DNA of 64,000 bases, from assembly GCA_016288205.1 (NCBI GenBank), contig JAEEYO010000015.1:62001-126000 (forward strand), given 5' to 3'. Of this stretch, positions 1 through 7,789 are shown one piece after another. The stretch comes from Treponema sp. GTDB lineage: Bacteria > Spirochaetota > Spirochaetia > Treponematales > Treponemataceae. The notes under the pieces are model-generated. The model was not told the DNA's origin. It did no database searches and was given only the letters and a program-made list of their open reading frames with translations. Both the position numbers and the translations under genes were made by a program. Positions within the stretch are counted from its first letter, which is position 1; the number at the start of each line of letters is the position of its first letter.

Positions 1-355
1 TGTAAAGCAGGGTCGCGTTCAGGACCACGTCACGCCCCTTATTAATAGAAAGAAAATCATCGATTTTTCTCTGGATCGCGGGATAGACAATCTCCTCCTG
101 CTTTTTTATCAGGGCCGGGTCGGAGAAGACGATGGAGCCCAGGTTCCTCCTGTTGATTTTTCCGTCGCTACCCAAAAGCTCCACTCCCCTTTCCGAAGCA
201 AGTGTCCCGAATGTCCCGAGGATTTTTTCAGCGCACTCATCCACGGCCTCATGTCCGAGCAGGTCAGCATCGGAGGAGACGAATCCCTTTTCCTCAAGAA
301 TCCGTGACGCAAGATTTTTTCCCGCCGCCATCGGACCCGTAACACAGAGAATCAA
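1..355 (-). CDS. coaE: Dephospho-CoA kinase, N-terminal part (gene runs off the window)
   Basis: Translating the minus strand from 355 gives a P-loop (GPMAAGKN) within the first 15 residues, followed by SSDADLLGHEAVDE and KINRRNLGSIVFSDP, the pattern of CoaE, which phosphorylates dephospho-CoA in the last step of coenzyme A synthesis. About 118 codons are visible and the C-terminal third or so lies beyond the window. The start is a TTG at 355-353 that overlaps the polA stop (352-354), so the two genes are probably translationally coupled in one operon. The P-loop has Ala-Ala-Gly-Lys-Asn rather than the usual GxGKS/T, seen directly; I infer this is a lineage variant and not a defect. Confidence 0.85.
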   Translation of the reverse strand, partial: MILCVTGPMAAGKNLASRILEEKGFVSSDADLLGHEAVDECAEKILGTFGTLASERGVELLGSDGKINRRNLGSIVFSDPALIKKQEEIVYPAIQRKIDDFLSINKGRDVVLNATLLY

Positions 356-3192
356 TGGAAGGCTCCCCAGTTGCTTCCGCTCTCAATGCTCACACGCAGA
401 GGCACCCTAAGCTTAATGACGTTCTCCATCTTGTCGCGGATAAGGGCTGTCGCTTTCTCAGGAAGTCCGTCAGTGTCATCGCACTCGAAAATCAACTCGT
501 CATGCACCTGGAGCAGCATTCTCAGGTGTCCGTTCAGGTCAGAATCAGCTTCAATGGCAGACTGGACCTCGACCATCGCACGCTTTACAATGTCCGCCGC
601 GCTTCCCTGAATGGGTGTGTTCACCGCAATCCTTTCCGCCGCATTTTGTTCTATTTTATTCTTGCTGTTGATTCCACGGATAAACCTCCGCCGTCCCGAG
701 ATGGTCTCCACGAATCCGTTCTGTCTCGCCGAGTCCACGGTGGAGTTCAGGAACTTCTTCACGTCCGAATATGTAGTGAAATACTGGTCAATGAAATTCT
801 TGGCCTCCGTCCTGCTGATTCCCAAATCAGACGCAAGCCTGAAAGCGGACATTCCGTACATCACGCCGAAGTTCACGGTCTTGGCAAAACGCCGCATCTC
901 CGCTGTGACATCCTCCGGCTTGATTCCGTAAATGAGCGACGCGGTGGATTTATGCACGTCCACACCCTGAGTGAATGCCGAGCAGAGATTCGGATCCCCC
1001 GAAAGATGAGCCAGGATCACAAGCTCAATCTGGGCATAGTCGGCTGAAATCAAAACTGTGCCGGGAACTGCCGTAAAAGCGCTCCTGATTTTTCGTCCAG
1101 CGTCATCACGCACGGGAATGTTCTGCAGGTTCGGATCCCTTGACGAGAGACGGCCGGTAGCGGTTCCAGTCTGCAAAAATGATGTGTGCACGCGTCCGTT
1201 TGAGTCAGCAAGAGCCGGGAGAGTCTCCACATAGGTGCTCTGGAGTTTCGTCGCCCCACGGTACTCAAGGATTGCGGATGGCATGGGGTCGGTCGTCCTC
1301 TGCACAAGCTCCTCAAGAACCTCGTTGTCGGTGCTGTATCCTGTCTTGGTCTTTTTTCCCGGAACCAGTCCACGCTCCTCGAAAAGGACGGTCTGAAGCT
1401 GCTTGGTGCTCGCAATGTTGAACTCATGTCCCGCAAGCGAATAGATTTCCTGCTCCTTGGTTTTTATCTGCTCCGAAAGCTCCACGCTGTAGTCCGCGAG
1501 AGATTTTTTGTCAAGGTGGATTCCGCGCGTCTCCATCTCGGAAAGAATCGGGAGCACTTTCATCTCAAGTCCGAAATAAAGCTCCTCAAGATTTTTCTCC
1601 TTCAGCTTCGCCTCATATTTTTTCCAGAGCTGCAGGGTAAAATCAGCGTCCTCCGCCGCATAGGGATAAGCCGCATCCAGCTCCACATCCGCGAATGTAT
1701 GTCCCTTTGGTACCACGTCGTTGAACTCAATGCCCTTAAGTCCAAGCACGGTCTCCCCCAGGTACTCAAGTCCGTAAGGTGATTTTCCGAGCGCGTCAGG
1801 ATTCAAAAGCCATGCGGCAACCATGGTGTCCACAAGGCGGCACGAAAGTCTCTTCGTATAACCCGCGGTATAAAGAACGTGCAGGTCAAACTTCGCATTG
1901 TGCATTGCCACAGTGACATCAGGACATTCAAAAATCCGTGCGAGCTGGGAAAGGCTCTCTTTTTTGTCAATCACGTCTATGGCGAACATTCCACCGGGAA
2001 GTATGACGGGCACATAGATTCCGCTCCCACACTCAGTGCTCAAGCTGAAGCCTACAAGATTTGCCGCAAAGGGGTTCAGTCCGTCAGTCTCCGTGTCAAA
2101 GGCGACTGTCTTTTCCGCAGAGGAGAGGATTGAGTCAACAAAGGAAGTAAGTTCCTTGAGCGACGTACACGGCTTGTAGTTTCCCTGATTTTTTTTCACC
2201 TCTGGACGAAGCTCATCATCCGGAGACGCGATTCTGGAAGTCTCATTTTTTGCAGCCGCATCCATTCCGTCCGCAGCATCTTTTGAGGCACCGCCAATTT
2301 CAAGGAAGGATTTCGCAACCGAAAAAGCCCCCCTGTCCATGAGAAGCTTTCCCGCAGACCCAAAATCCAGATTGTCAGTGCGCATGGAGTCAAAGTCAAT
2401 CTCAAGAGGAACGTCCTCCCTGAGCGAAATGAGTTTCTTTGAAAAATATGCGTTGTCCCTGTCACCGCGGATTTTCTCACCGAGCGCGCCCTTGATTTCC
2501 GACGCATGCTCATAGATTCCGTCCAAGGTTCCGTACTCACCCAAAAGCTTGAGCGCAGTCTTGTCACCCACGCCCTTCACACCCGGAACATTGTCCGCGC
2601 TGTCTCCCACGAGCGAAAGATAGTCCAGAATCTTCTCGGGACCGATTCCCCACTTCGTCCTTACATCATCCACGCCGACACATTCCCATCCGCCGTTGAA
2701 TTTATCCGGCTGCATCTCAAGGCAAGTATCCGTCACAAGCTGCAGGAGATCCTTGTCCGCGCTCAGAATCCTGCAGGGTCGATTTTCCTCCGCACATTTT
2801 TTAGCCACCGTCGCAATCACGTCGTCAGCCTCAAAGCCGTCCACACGCAAGACCGGAATCTTCATCGCCTCAAGGATTTCCTCAATCCACGGAACCTGGG
2901 CATGAAGGTCATCGGGAGTCTTCTGTCTTGTCGCCTTGTACTCGGCATACATCTCGTGCCTGAACGTGGGAACACGGGAATCAAATGCCGCAGCCAGAAA
3001 AGCCGGGTGATTCTTTGAGATTAGAGCCTTGAGGTTCTTGAAAAAAATCGTCAGCGCGCTTATGTTCTCCCCCGCCGCGTTGGTCAGAGGATGACTGATC
3101 AGAGCAAAATAGGCACGGTAAATGAGCCCATAAGAATCCAAAATATAAACCGCTTTTTCTAAAGCCGAGTTTTCTAAAACAATGTTTTCCAT
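352..3192 (-). CDS. polA: DNA polymerase I
   Basis: A 946-residue family A DNA polymerase with all three domains. Residues about 1-300 are the 5' nuclease (YGLIYRAYFAL start, GFEADDVIAT, GDSADNVPGVKGVG). Residues about 345-550 are the 3'-5' proofreading exonuclease with its acidic residues intact (VAFDTETDG, MHNAKFDLHVL, YAAEDADFT). The polymerase domain has motif A (SADYAQIELVILAHLSGD), motif B (RRFAKTVNFGVMYGMS) and motif C (LQVHDELIFE). It fills gaps and removes RNA primers during replication and repair. coaE overlaps the stop. Immediately upstream lies a low-complexity tract and an Rpn remnant. There is no Shine-Dalgarno sequence; an extended -10-like TGCTAAACT ends 6 bases before the ATG, so the mRNA may be leaderless. 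Confidence 0.97.
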   Translation of the reverse strand: MENIVLENSALEKAVYILDSYGLIYRAYFALISHPLTNAAGENISALTIFFKNLKALISKNHPAFLAAAFDSRVPTFRHEMYAEYKATRQKTPDDLHAQVPWIEEILEAMKIPVLRVDGFEADDVIATVAKKCAEENRPCRILSADKDLLQLVTDTCLEMQPDKFNGGWECVGVDDVRTKWGIGPEKILDYLSLVGDSADNVPGVKGVGDKTALKLLGEYGTLDGIYEHASEIKGALGEKIRGDRDNAYFSKKLISLREDVPLEIDFDSMRTDNLDFGSAGKLLMDRGAFSVAKSFLEIGGASKDAADGMDAAAKNETSRIASPDDELRPEVKKNQGNYKPCTSLKELTSFVDSILSSAEKTVAFDTETDGLNPFAANLVGFSLSTECGSGIYVPVILPGGMFAIDVIDKKESLSQLARIFECPDVTVAMHNAKFDLHVLYTAGYTKRLSCRLVDTMVAAWLLNPDALGKSPYGLEYLGETVLGLKGIEFNDVVPKGHTFADVELDAAYPYAAEDADFTLQLWKKYEAKLKEKNLEELYFGLEMKVLPILSEMETRGIHLDKKSLADYSVELSEQIKTKEQEIYSLAGHEFNIASTKQLQTVLFEERGLVPGKKTKTGYSTDNEVLEELVQRTTDPMPSAILEYRGATKLQSTYVETLPALADSNGRVHTSFLQTGTATGRLSSRDPNLQNIPVRDDAGRKIRSAFTAVPGTVLISADYAQIELVILAHLSGDPNLCSAFTQGVDVHKSTASLIYGIKPEDVTAEMRRFAKTVNFGVMYGMSAFRLASDLGISRTEAKNFIDQYFTTYSDVKKFLNSTVDSARQNGFVETISGRRRFIRGINSKNKIEQNAAERIAVNTPIQGSAADIVKRAMVEVQSAIEADSDLNGHLRMLLQVHDELIFECDDTDGLPEKATALIRDKMENVIKLRVPLRVSIESGSNWGAFH

Positions 3193-3207
3193 GCTTTCAG
3201 TTTAGCA

Positions 3208-3246
3208 CATAAAGCGAAAAGTGAAAAGTGAGAGATGGAAAGCGGA
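3208..3246. repeat. Purine-rich low-complexity tract (GAAAAGTG-type)
   Basis: Degenerate tandem copies of GAAAAGTG/GAGAGATGGAAAGCGG lie between polA and the Rpn remnant. Similar tracts sit on the other side of that remnant (3543-3586) and between a PIN toxin gene and rqcH (7749-7785, opposite orientation). No coding sense is evident. Confidence 0.6.
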
Positions 3247-3251
3247 GGTAA

Positions 3252-3541
3252 TTACACATGTGTTTCCACCGGGATGTTCCTTGCCATCTCCCGGACTTGC
3301 TCCAGCGGAATATTTGTCGCCTGTGCTATCTGCTCAACGGAAAGGACGTTCATCCGCAGAAGATTCTCCGTGGCTTCAATGCCTTTTTCCATGCCTTGTA
3401 CAATGCCCTTGGACAGTCCTTGTGCCATTCCCTCGGCAAGTGCCTCTCTTCTTGCGGCTCTCTGTATGTCCCTGTCGTGTAAGTTCATTGCGGCGTAGTT
3501 CCTCCTGAATTTCTCGTTCTCTTTCATTCTCTCGACGGCCT
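3252..3541 (-). pseudogene. C-terminal remnant of an Rpn/PDDEXK-family nuclease-transposase gene
   Basis: The peptide MKENEKFRRNYAAMNLHDRD onward matches the last ~90 residues of the intact gene at 21545-22402, with near-identical DNA over the last ~150 bases. The nuclease domain is absent: similarity starts at about 3541 (GCCGTCGAGAG on the minus strand) and stops abruptly at a purine-rich low-complexity tract. This copy has a longer Gly-rich linker (GMAQGLSKGIVQGMEKGIEA, where the intact gene has GMQQKALEA). An ATG at 3527 could give a 91-residue product but no ribosome site is convincing. Most likely a decayed or recombined copy. Confidence 0.8.
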
Positions 3542-3542
3542 G

Positions 3543-3586
3543 GTGGAAAGTGGAGAGTTGAAAGTGGAAAACTGAAAGAGTGGGTG
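3543..3586. repeat. Purine-rich low-complexity tract (GGAAAGTGG-type)
   Basis: Repeats of TGGAAAGTGG / GTTGAAAGTGG directly abut the point where similarity of the Rpn remnant ends. With the tract at 3208-3246 it brackets the remnant, in the same strand sense. Confidence 0.6.
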
Positions 3587-3650
3587 CTGAATAGTTTTAG
3601 ATGATTAAAATATTTGGCATCCTTACAAAAAAATTATCTTTTATAAAGCA

Positions 3651-4244
3651 CTAAGTATCTATCTTTTCCAACATCATGCCAGCAGGAAACATTTCATTTA
3701 AAAATTTAAACATAGTTTCTGTTTCTGATTTATTATTCTTGGCAATAACGAAACGCTTATATCCTGACATTGCCCTCAACCGTCTTCTTCTATCTCTCGA
3801 CTCAGTATCACTCGATTCATTCAAATCCTTAATAACCCAATACGTTTTCCCATCAATTTCTTCATCTATGATAAAACAAGAACCTTCATGATCCCACTCA
3901 TCTCTGATAGTCCAAATATCAATATTCTTTTTTTTGATCTCATCGTCACTTATTTTGTCTCCCACCTCTGGGTAATCACCAAACATCTCATAAAATAATG
4001 GATCATCTGGATATTGTAACCTATCAAGACAAAGATTTTTCACAAACACTTTTAATTCCGGTGTAAGAATCTTATTTAGGCATTCCATAGCAATATTATG
4101 AACTTTTTCTTTCGCCTGCTTATAATAATCGTACATTTTATCTTCATCTTCCGTTTCACATGCCAATTTATCCGCATTCTCTTTTTCTTTTTTCAATGCC
4201 TCTGTATATTTTGCCATCTCTGCAACGATTTCTTCGTCATTCAT
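3651..4244 (-). CDS. Uncharacterised 197-residue soluble protein downstream of a YoeB-like toxin
   Basis: Not recognised. The first ~60 residues are charged and probably helical (MNDEEIVAEMAKYTEALKKE); the middle is acidic with aromatic pairs (DPLFYEMFGDYPEVGD, EWDHEGSCFIIDEE); there is an Arg-rich stretch (SRDRRRRLRAMSGYKRF) near the end. No signal peptide or membrane segment. The start has a good ribosome site (AGGAGG, minus strand). It begins 19 bases after the YoeB-like gene ends, so the two are probably cotranscribed. Position after an apparently antitoxin-less toxin makes an antitoxin or immunity role conceivable, but this is inference from context only. Confidence 0.7.
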   Translation of the reverse strand: MNDEEIVAEMAKYTEALKKEKENADKLACETEDEDKMYDYYKQAKEKVHNIAMECLNKILTPELKVFVKNLCLDRLQYPDDPLFYEMFGDYPEVGDKISDDEIKKKNIDIWTIRDEWDHEGSCFIIDEEIDGKTYWVIKDLNESSDTESRDRRRRLRAMSGYKRFVIAKNNKSETETMFKFLNEMFPAGMMLEKIDT

Positions 4245-4263
4245 TTTCTTCCTCCTATAAAAT

Positions 4264-4587
4264 CTAAATATGCAATCCTTGCAACAAATTTTTCTTCTCC
4301 CTACTTACACCATCTGAATAATGATCCCTACAAGCAGTTATCAAAGTTTTCCTATTTTCATTATCCTCTATAAAAGTATAAATAAGTCGATTCTTTTCAT
4401 CAATTCTTCTTGAATAACATCCCTTGCTACCCCTGAGCACTTCAGGCTTTCCAATTCCCTCGAGGGCACCATTTCTTTGAATAGATTTTATCAATTCATT
4501 TATTCTCTGTGTTATTTTTTTATTTTTCTCTTGCCAGTATACATAGTCACTGAATCCTTTTGCATTGAATAAAAGCAAATTCTCCAT
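4264..4587 (-). CDS. YoeB/Txe-family mRNA interferase-like toxin
   Basis: Residues 1-88 follow the YoeB pattern: FSDYVYWQEKNKKITQRINEL, GKPEVLRGSKGCYSRRIDEKNRLIY and a C-terminal CRDHYSD. YoeB toxins cleave mRNA at the ribosome and are held by a YefM antitoxin normally encoded just upstream. Here the protein is 107 residues, with about 17 extra residues after the usual His-Tyr end, and there is no yefM upstream: the 232 bases to the divergent vapB hold no ORF of that kind. The Arg and His-Tyr residues expected for catalysis are present. Upstream, the minus strand has ATGGT-N6-ACCAT, a possible operator. The gene downstream (3651-4244) is the only candidate partner. Confidence 0.82.
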   Translation of the reverse strand: MENLLLFNAKGFSDYVYWQEKNKKITQRINELIKSIQRNGALEGIGKPEVLRGSKGCYSRRIDEKNRLIYTFIEDNENRKTLITACRDHYSDGVSREKKNLLQGLHI

Positions 4588-4760
4588 ATTACCAATCCTA
4601 TACTATATATGGTTTATACACCATTTCTAATTTCTAACAATGTTTTCTTTACAATTTTCCATAAAAGTTGATACTTTTACAGCTACTCATTTAAAGTATA
4701 ATTTCCATACCAGGGATTGTCAACAGATATTTCCATGAAAGTAAAATGTAGCAAGTGGAA

Positions 4761-4819
4761 CAATGAATTTTGCTTGATTTTTCATACATTCTGTCGTATA
4801 TTATAAATGGAGGCACGAT
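4761..4819 (+). promoter_or_regulatory. Promoter and ribosome site of vapBC
   Basis: TTGATT (about 4776-4781), a 17-base spacer and TATATT, followed by GGAGG seven bases before the vapB ATG. Divergent from the YoeB-like gene. Confidence 0.55.
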
Positions 4820-5098
4820 ATGGCAATGTTGCAAGTACGCGATATGGACGACCGTTTATATGACAGGCTAAAGTTCGCCGCAAAACTCGATAACCGCTCA
4901 ATCAGTCAGCAGGTAATCACAATTTTGCAGAATTATTTTACCTCCGTTCCTGTAAAATCCAAAAATGCGACGGAGGAATTCCTGAAATTGGCAGGGACAT
5001 GGGAAGACTCCCGCTCTGCAGAAGAAATAATAGACGACATTTATGGCTCAAGAGTAAATTCCACAAGATTTGAGGCTTTGGATGGCATATTTGATTGA
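4820..5098 (+). CDS. vapB: Ribbon-helix-helix antitoxin of a VapBC pair
   Basis: The N-terminus MAMLQVRDMDDRLYDRLKF... with LDNRSISQQVITILQNYF is the FitA/Arc-type ribbon-helix-helix DNA-binding fold. The C-terminal half (residues ~50-92) is the variable toxin-binding arm. It would bind and neutralise the PIN-domain toxin encoded next, and repress the operon. The toxin gene start overlaps the last 17 bases of this gene, typical for these modules. Confidence 0.85.
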   Translation: MAMLQVRDMDDRLYDRLKFAAKLDNRSISQQVITILQNYFTSVPVKSKNATEEFLKLAGTWEDSRSAEEIIDDIYGSRVNSTRFEALDGIFD

Positions 5099-5480
5099 TA
5101 CAGACACAATAATTTTTGCTCTCCGCAAAGATAAATCCGTTCTCGCAAAATTTGAAGAGAACATGAATATCCCAATTTCGATTTCGATGATTACTTATGC
5201 AGAACTTGTCTTTGGTGCAAAACGCTCACAAAATGAACAAAAGAATATGATAAAAGTAAATCATATTCGTGAAATCTACCCTATTGAAGAATTGAATGAA
5301 GGTGTTATGGAGGTTTTCGCCGACATAAAGGCAAAGATGTTCGACAAAGGAATACGAATTGAGGACATGGATTTGCTCATCGCAGCCACGGCAATATACA
5401 ATGAATTGACATTGGTGACAAACAATACCAAGCATTTTGAAAATGTTCCGAATTTGAAACTTGAGAACTGGAAGAGATGA
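5082..5480 (+). CDS. vapC: PIN-domain ribonuclease toxin
   Basis: A 132-residue PIN domain with the expected acidic residues: N-terminal YLIDTDTIIFAL, then MITYAELVFGA, IEDMDLLIAATA and the closing TNNTKHF. Start chosen as ATG 5082 (MAYLIDTD); an in-frame TTG at 5070 is less likely. VapC toxins cut specific RNAs, often tRNA, when released from VapB. The stop codon is immediately followed by, and overlaps as ATGA, a remnant of an Rpn-family gene, so the cassette joins foreign DNA exactly at its end. Confidence 0.9.
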   Translation: MAYLIDTDTIIFALRKDKSVLAKFEENMNIPISISMITYAELVFGAKRSQNEQKNMIKVNHIREIYPIEELNEGVMEVFADIKAKMFDKGIRIEDMDLLIAATAIYNELTLVTNNTKHFENVPNLKLENWKR

Positions 5481-5713
5481 TTGGGATGATCTTGGAGGAA
5501 TTTGACGAGGAGCTTTACAAGCAGAACGTCCGCGAGGATGGATATCTTGAGGGAGTTGAGGAGGGTATCAGCAGGGGGCAGATGCAGAAAGCCATCGAAT
5601 CCGCAGAAAATTTCCTTCGGAAAGGGATACCCGTTGAAACAATTTCAGAATGCATCGGGCTTTCTCTGGAACAAGTGGGGGAGATTGCACAGTCCATCTC
5701 CGTAAAGGCATAG
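5477..5713 (+). pseudogene. C-terminal remnant of the second Rpn-type gene, fused in operon with vapC
   Basis: The 78 residues starting MIGMILEEFDEELYKQNVRE match the C-terminal part of the intact gene at 16067-16990, with nearly identical DNA from GATTGGGATGATCTTGG onward, then diverge in the last 40 residues. The nuclease domain is missing. The ATG at 5477 overlaps the vapC stop (ATGA), so it could be translated by coupling as a short helical protein. No 5' part of the gene remains upstream of vapB. Confidence 0.8.
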
Positions 5714-5715
5714 AT

Positions 5716-5749
5716 ATAAAAAACAAGGGGTAGCGTAGCAGCCACCCCT
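5716..5749 (-). terminator. Rho-independent terminator of ilvE
   Basis: On the minus strand AGGGGTGGC / GCTACCCCT form a 9-bp stem with one mismatch and a 6-base loop, followed by TGTTTTTTAT. It lies 30 bases past the ilvE stop. Confidence 0.8.
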
Positions 5750-5778
5750 CGCTGGAAAATCAGTCTTATGATGTTGCC

Positions 5779-6804
5779 TTACGCTATCTGGTAGATCCAT
5801 CCCTCGGGAGCCTTTTCGGTACCCATCTGGATTCCTGTCAGGGTCTCACGAAGCTTTCCGAGCACGGGACCGATCGCATCCATACCGGCGGGAACATTGA
5901 TTTCCGTGTCATGGTCCACAATCTTTCCGATGGGGGAAATAACGGCGGCGGTTCCACAAAGTCCAATCTCGGCGAAATCCTTGAGCTCGCTCTTGTTGAC
6001 CTTTCTTTCCTCCACCTCAATGTGCAGATATTCTTTCGCGACATGAAGCAGAGAACGTCTTGTGATTGAGGGCAGGATGCTGTTTGATTTCGGAGTAACA
6101 AGCTTTCCGTCCTTTGTGACAAAAAGAATGTTGGCGCCACCAGTCTCTTCTATATAAGTGTGCGTCGCGGGATCAGTGTAGATGTTCTCGGCGAATCCCT
6201 TTTTGTGTGCGTCCACGATGTTGTGGAGGCTCATAGCATAGTTGAGGCCGGCCTTGATGTCACCGGTTCCGTGTGGAGCGGCTCTGTCCAAATCAGAAAT
6301 GCGGACTGTAATCGGCTTCACACCTCCCTTGAAATAGGGACCTACCGGAGTAACGAGAATCCTGAACTGATACTCATCCGCTGGCTTAACACCGATGACG
6401 GCGTTTGATCCGAACATATAGGGACGGATATAGAGAGTCGCACCTGAGCCGAAGGGCGGAACAAATTCGAGGTTAGCTTTAACGGTGTCAATGACGGCCT
6501 TGATAAATCTATCTTTCGGGAAAACGGGCATCTCCAGTCTCTCGCAGGAATCCTTCATGCGGTCGGCGTTCAGATCGGGACGGAAGCAGACGATTTTTCC
6601 ATCCGATGTCGTATAAGCCTTGAGACCTTCGAAGCATGTCTGGGCATACTGCAATACGCCAGCACATTCTGAAATTGTTACCGTATGGTCGGAGGTAAGA
6701 GTGCCTTCATCCCATGCACCGTTCTTGAAATTGGAAACGAAGCTTTTGTTTGTCTCCATGTAACCAAAGGGCAGCGCGCCCCAGTCAAGATTTTTGCTTG
6801 CCAT
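5779..6804 (-). CDS. ilvE: Branched-chain amino acid aminotransferase
   Basis: A 341-residue fold-type IV PLP enzyme. Recognised from FGYMETNKSFVSNFKNGAWD, LQYAQTCFEGLKAY, ATLYIRPYMFGSNAVIGVKP, the lysine segment DIKAGLNYAMSLHNIVDAHK, TYIEETGGANILFV and GTAAVISPIGKI. It interconverts Leu, Ile and Val with their 2-oxo acids using glutamate/2-oxoglutarate in the cytoplasm. Length is normal for the family. It stands alone between toxin-antitoxin modules, with its own promoter (6840-6868), ribosome site (AAAGAGGTG) and terminator. Confidence 0.96.
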   Translation of the reverse strand: MASKNLDWGALPFGYMETNKSFVSNFKNGAWDEGTLTSDHTVTISECAGVLQYAQTCFEGLKAYTTSDGKIVCFRPDLNADRMKDSCERLEMPVFPKDRFIKAVIDTVKANLEFVPPFGSGATLYIRPYMFGSNAVIGVKPADEYQFRILVTPVGPYFKGGVKPITVRISDLDRAAPHGTGDIKAGLNYAMSLHNIVDAHKKGFAENIYTDPATHTYIEETGGANILFVTKDGKLVTPKSNSILPSITRRSLLHVAKEYLHIEVEERKVNKSELKDFAEIGLCGTAAVISPIGKIVDHDTEINVPAGMDAIGPVLGKLRETLTGIQMGTEKAPEGWIYQIA

Positions 6805-6839
6805 ATCTTACACCTCTTTAAGTTGAACCTTATTCCCGC

Positions 6840-6868
6840 ATTATATCACTATTCAAAGATTAGTTCAA
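6840..6868 (-). promoter_or_regulatory. ilvE promoter
   Basis: Minus strand TTGAAC (6868-6863), 17-base spacer, TATAAT (6845-6840), about 35 bases upstream of the ATG. Confidence 0.7.
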
Positions 6869-6943
6869 GGGAGAGAAAAACTGTGTACTCTGCATCCTAT
6901 AGCAACACGAGCAGTACCGTTCCACAGAAAATAGCCATTTACA

Positions 6944-6994
6944 GATTGACTTTATAGCCATTCTATTTTACACTACTAAAAGAAGGAGGCACAA
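6944..6994 (+). promoter_or_regulatory. Promoter and ribosome site of the Phd/PIN module
   Basis: TTGACT, a 17-base spacer, TACACT, then AAGGAGGCACAAC before the ATG at 6996. The ribosome site resembles that of the first vapBC module (GGAGGCAC in both). Confidence 0.55.
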
Positions 6995-6995
6995 C

Positions 6996-7295
6996 ATGAA
7001 TGCAATTCCCCTTTATGAAGCAAAAAACAAACTGCCGCTTTTTATGCACCAGGCGGAAAGTCTTGGACCTGTATTCATCTCGCGAAGGAACAAAACTGTC
7101 GGTGTGCTTCTTTCATTCGAGGAATACAAAAAACTCACGGCATCAAAAAAAGACGAAAGCATTTTAGACAGAGCCGCTGAATTCCGTGAAAAAACCGCCG
7201 GGCTTTTTACGAACGAGGACATCGACATGATTTTCAATTCCAGGAATGAATCCCCGGACGCTTACGAAAGCGATGTGTTTAACGGAGTGTTTTGA
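6996..7295 (+). CDS. Phd/YefM-family antitoxin
   Basis: A 99-residue protein whose first ~55 residues (MNAIPLYEAKNKLPLFMHQA, PVFISRRNKTVGVLLSFEEY) match the Phd/YefM DNA-binding fold; the rest is an acidic, flexible toxin-binding tail. It pairs with the PIN toxin starting 18 bases later. Role: neutralises the toxin and autoregulates the operon. Confidence 0.85.
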   Translation: MNAIPLYEAKNKLPLFMHQAESLGPVFISRRNKTVGVLLSFEEYKKLTASKKDESILDRAAEFREKTAGLFTNEDIDMIFNSRNESPDAYESDVFNGVF

Positions 7296-7313
7296 AAATG
7301 AGTCTGAGTTTTT

Positions 7314-7748
7314 GTGAAGAAGAACCTCATTATCTTTTTGGATGCGAACATCATTTCGGAAATCATAAAACCCAACCCCAGTCTCAATGTCCTGAAAAAA
7401 ATCGCGGAGCATACGTCTGACTGCGCCATCTGCTCCCCTGTTTGGGAAGAACTCAAATTCGGAGTCTTTCTTATGAAGGACGGGCAGAACAAGAAATACC
7501 TTGAAAAATTTATCTGCGAGGATGTGCACGAGAATTTCAAAATCAAAAACTACACAGAAAGAGCGGCTGATATTCATGCCATGTTACGTGCAGAACTCTG
7601 CAAATCAGGAAGACCGACACAAAAAAGCGACAGTATGATTGCATCCATAGCCATTGCGAATCACATGATTTTAGTAACCCGCAACACAAAGCATTTTTCC
7701 GCCATTCAGGAAATAAGCGAGCTAAAGATTGAAAACTGGTTTGAATAA
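7314..7748 (+). CDS. PIN-domain toxin paired with a Phd-type antitoxin
   Basis: A 144-residue VapC-like PIN domain: FLDANIISEIIKPNP, CSPVWEELKFGV, KSDSMIASIAIANH and LVTRNTKHF supply the catalytic acids and the C-terminal signature. Start is a GTG at 7314, the only start in frame near the end of the antitoxin gene; the gap is 18 bases. It differs from the 5082-5480 toxin in sequence and in antitoxin class. Confidence 0.88.
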   Translation: MKKNLIIFLDANIISEIIKPNPSLNVLKKIAEHTSDCAICSPVWEELKFGVFLMKDGQNKKYLEKFICEDVHENFKIKNYTERAADIHAMLRAELCKSGRPTQKSDSMIASIAIANHMILVTRNTKHFSAIQEISELKIENWFE

Positions 7749-7785
7749 ACTTTCCACTTTCCGTTTTCCACTTTCAACTTTTCAC
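7749..7785. repeat. Pyrimidine-rich low-complexity tract (CTTTCCAC-type)
   Basis: ACTTTCCACTTTCCG and TTTTCCACTTTCAAC copies fill the gap between the toxin and rqcH genes. It is the reverse complement type of the tracts at 3208-3246 and 3543-3586. Confidence 0.6.
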
Positions 7786-7789
7786 TCGC

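Noticed and set aside
355-1047. Long plus-strand ORF of 230 codons opposite polA
   Set aside because: It lies entirely over the conserved polymerase domain of polA on the other strand and its peptide has no recognisable domain; a shadow frame.
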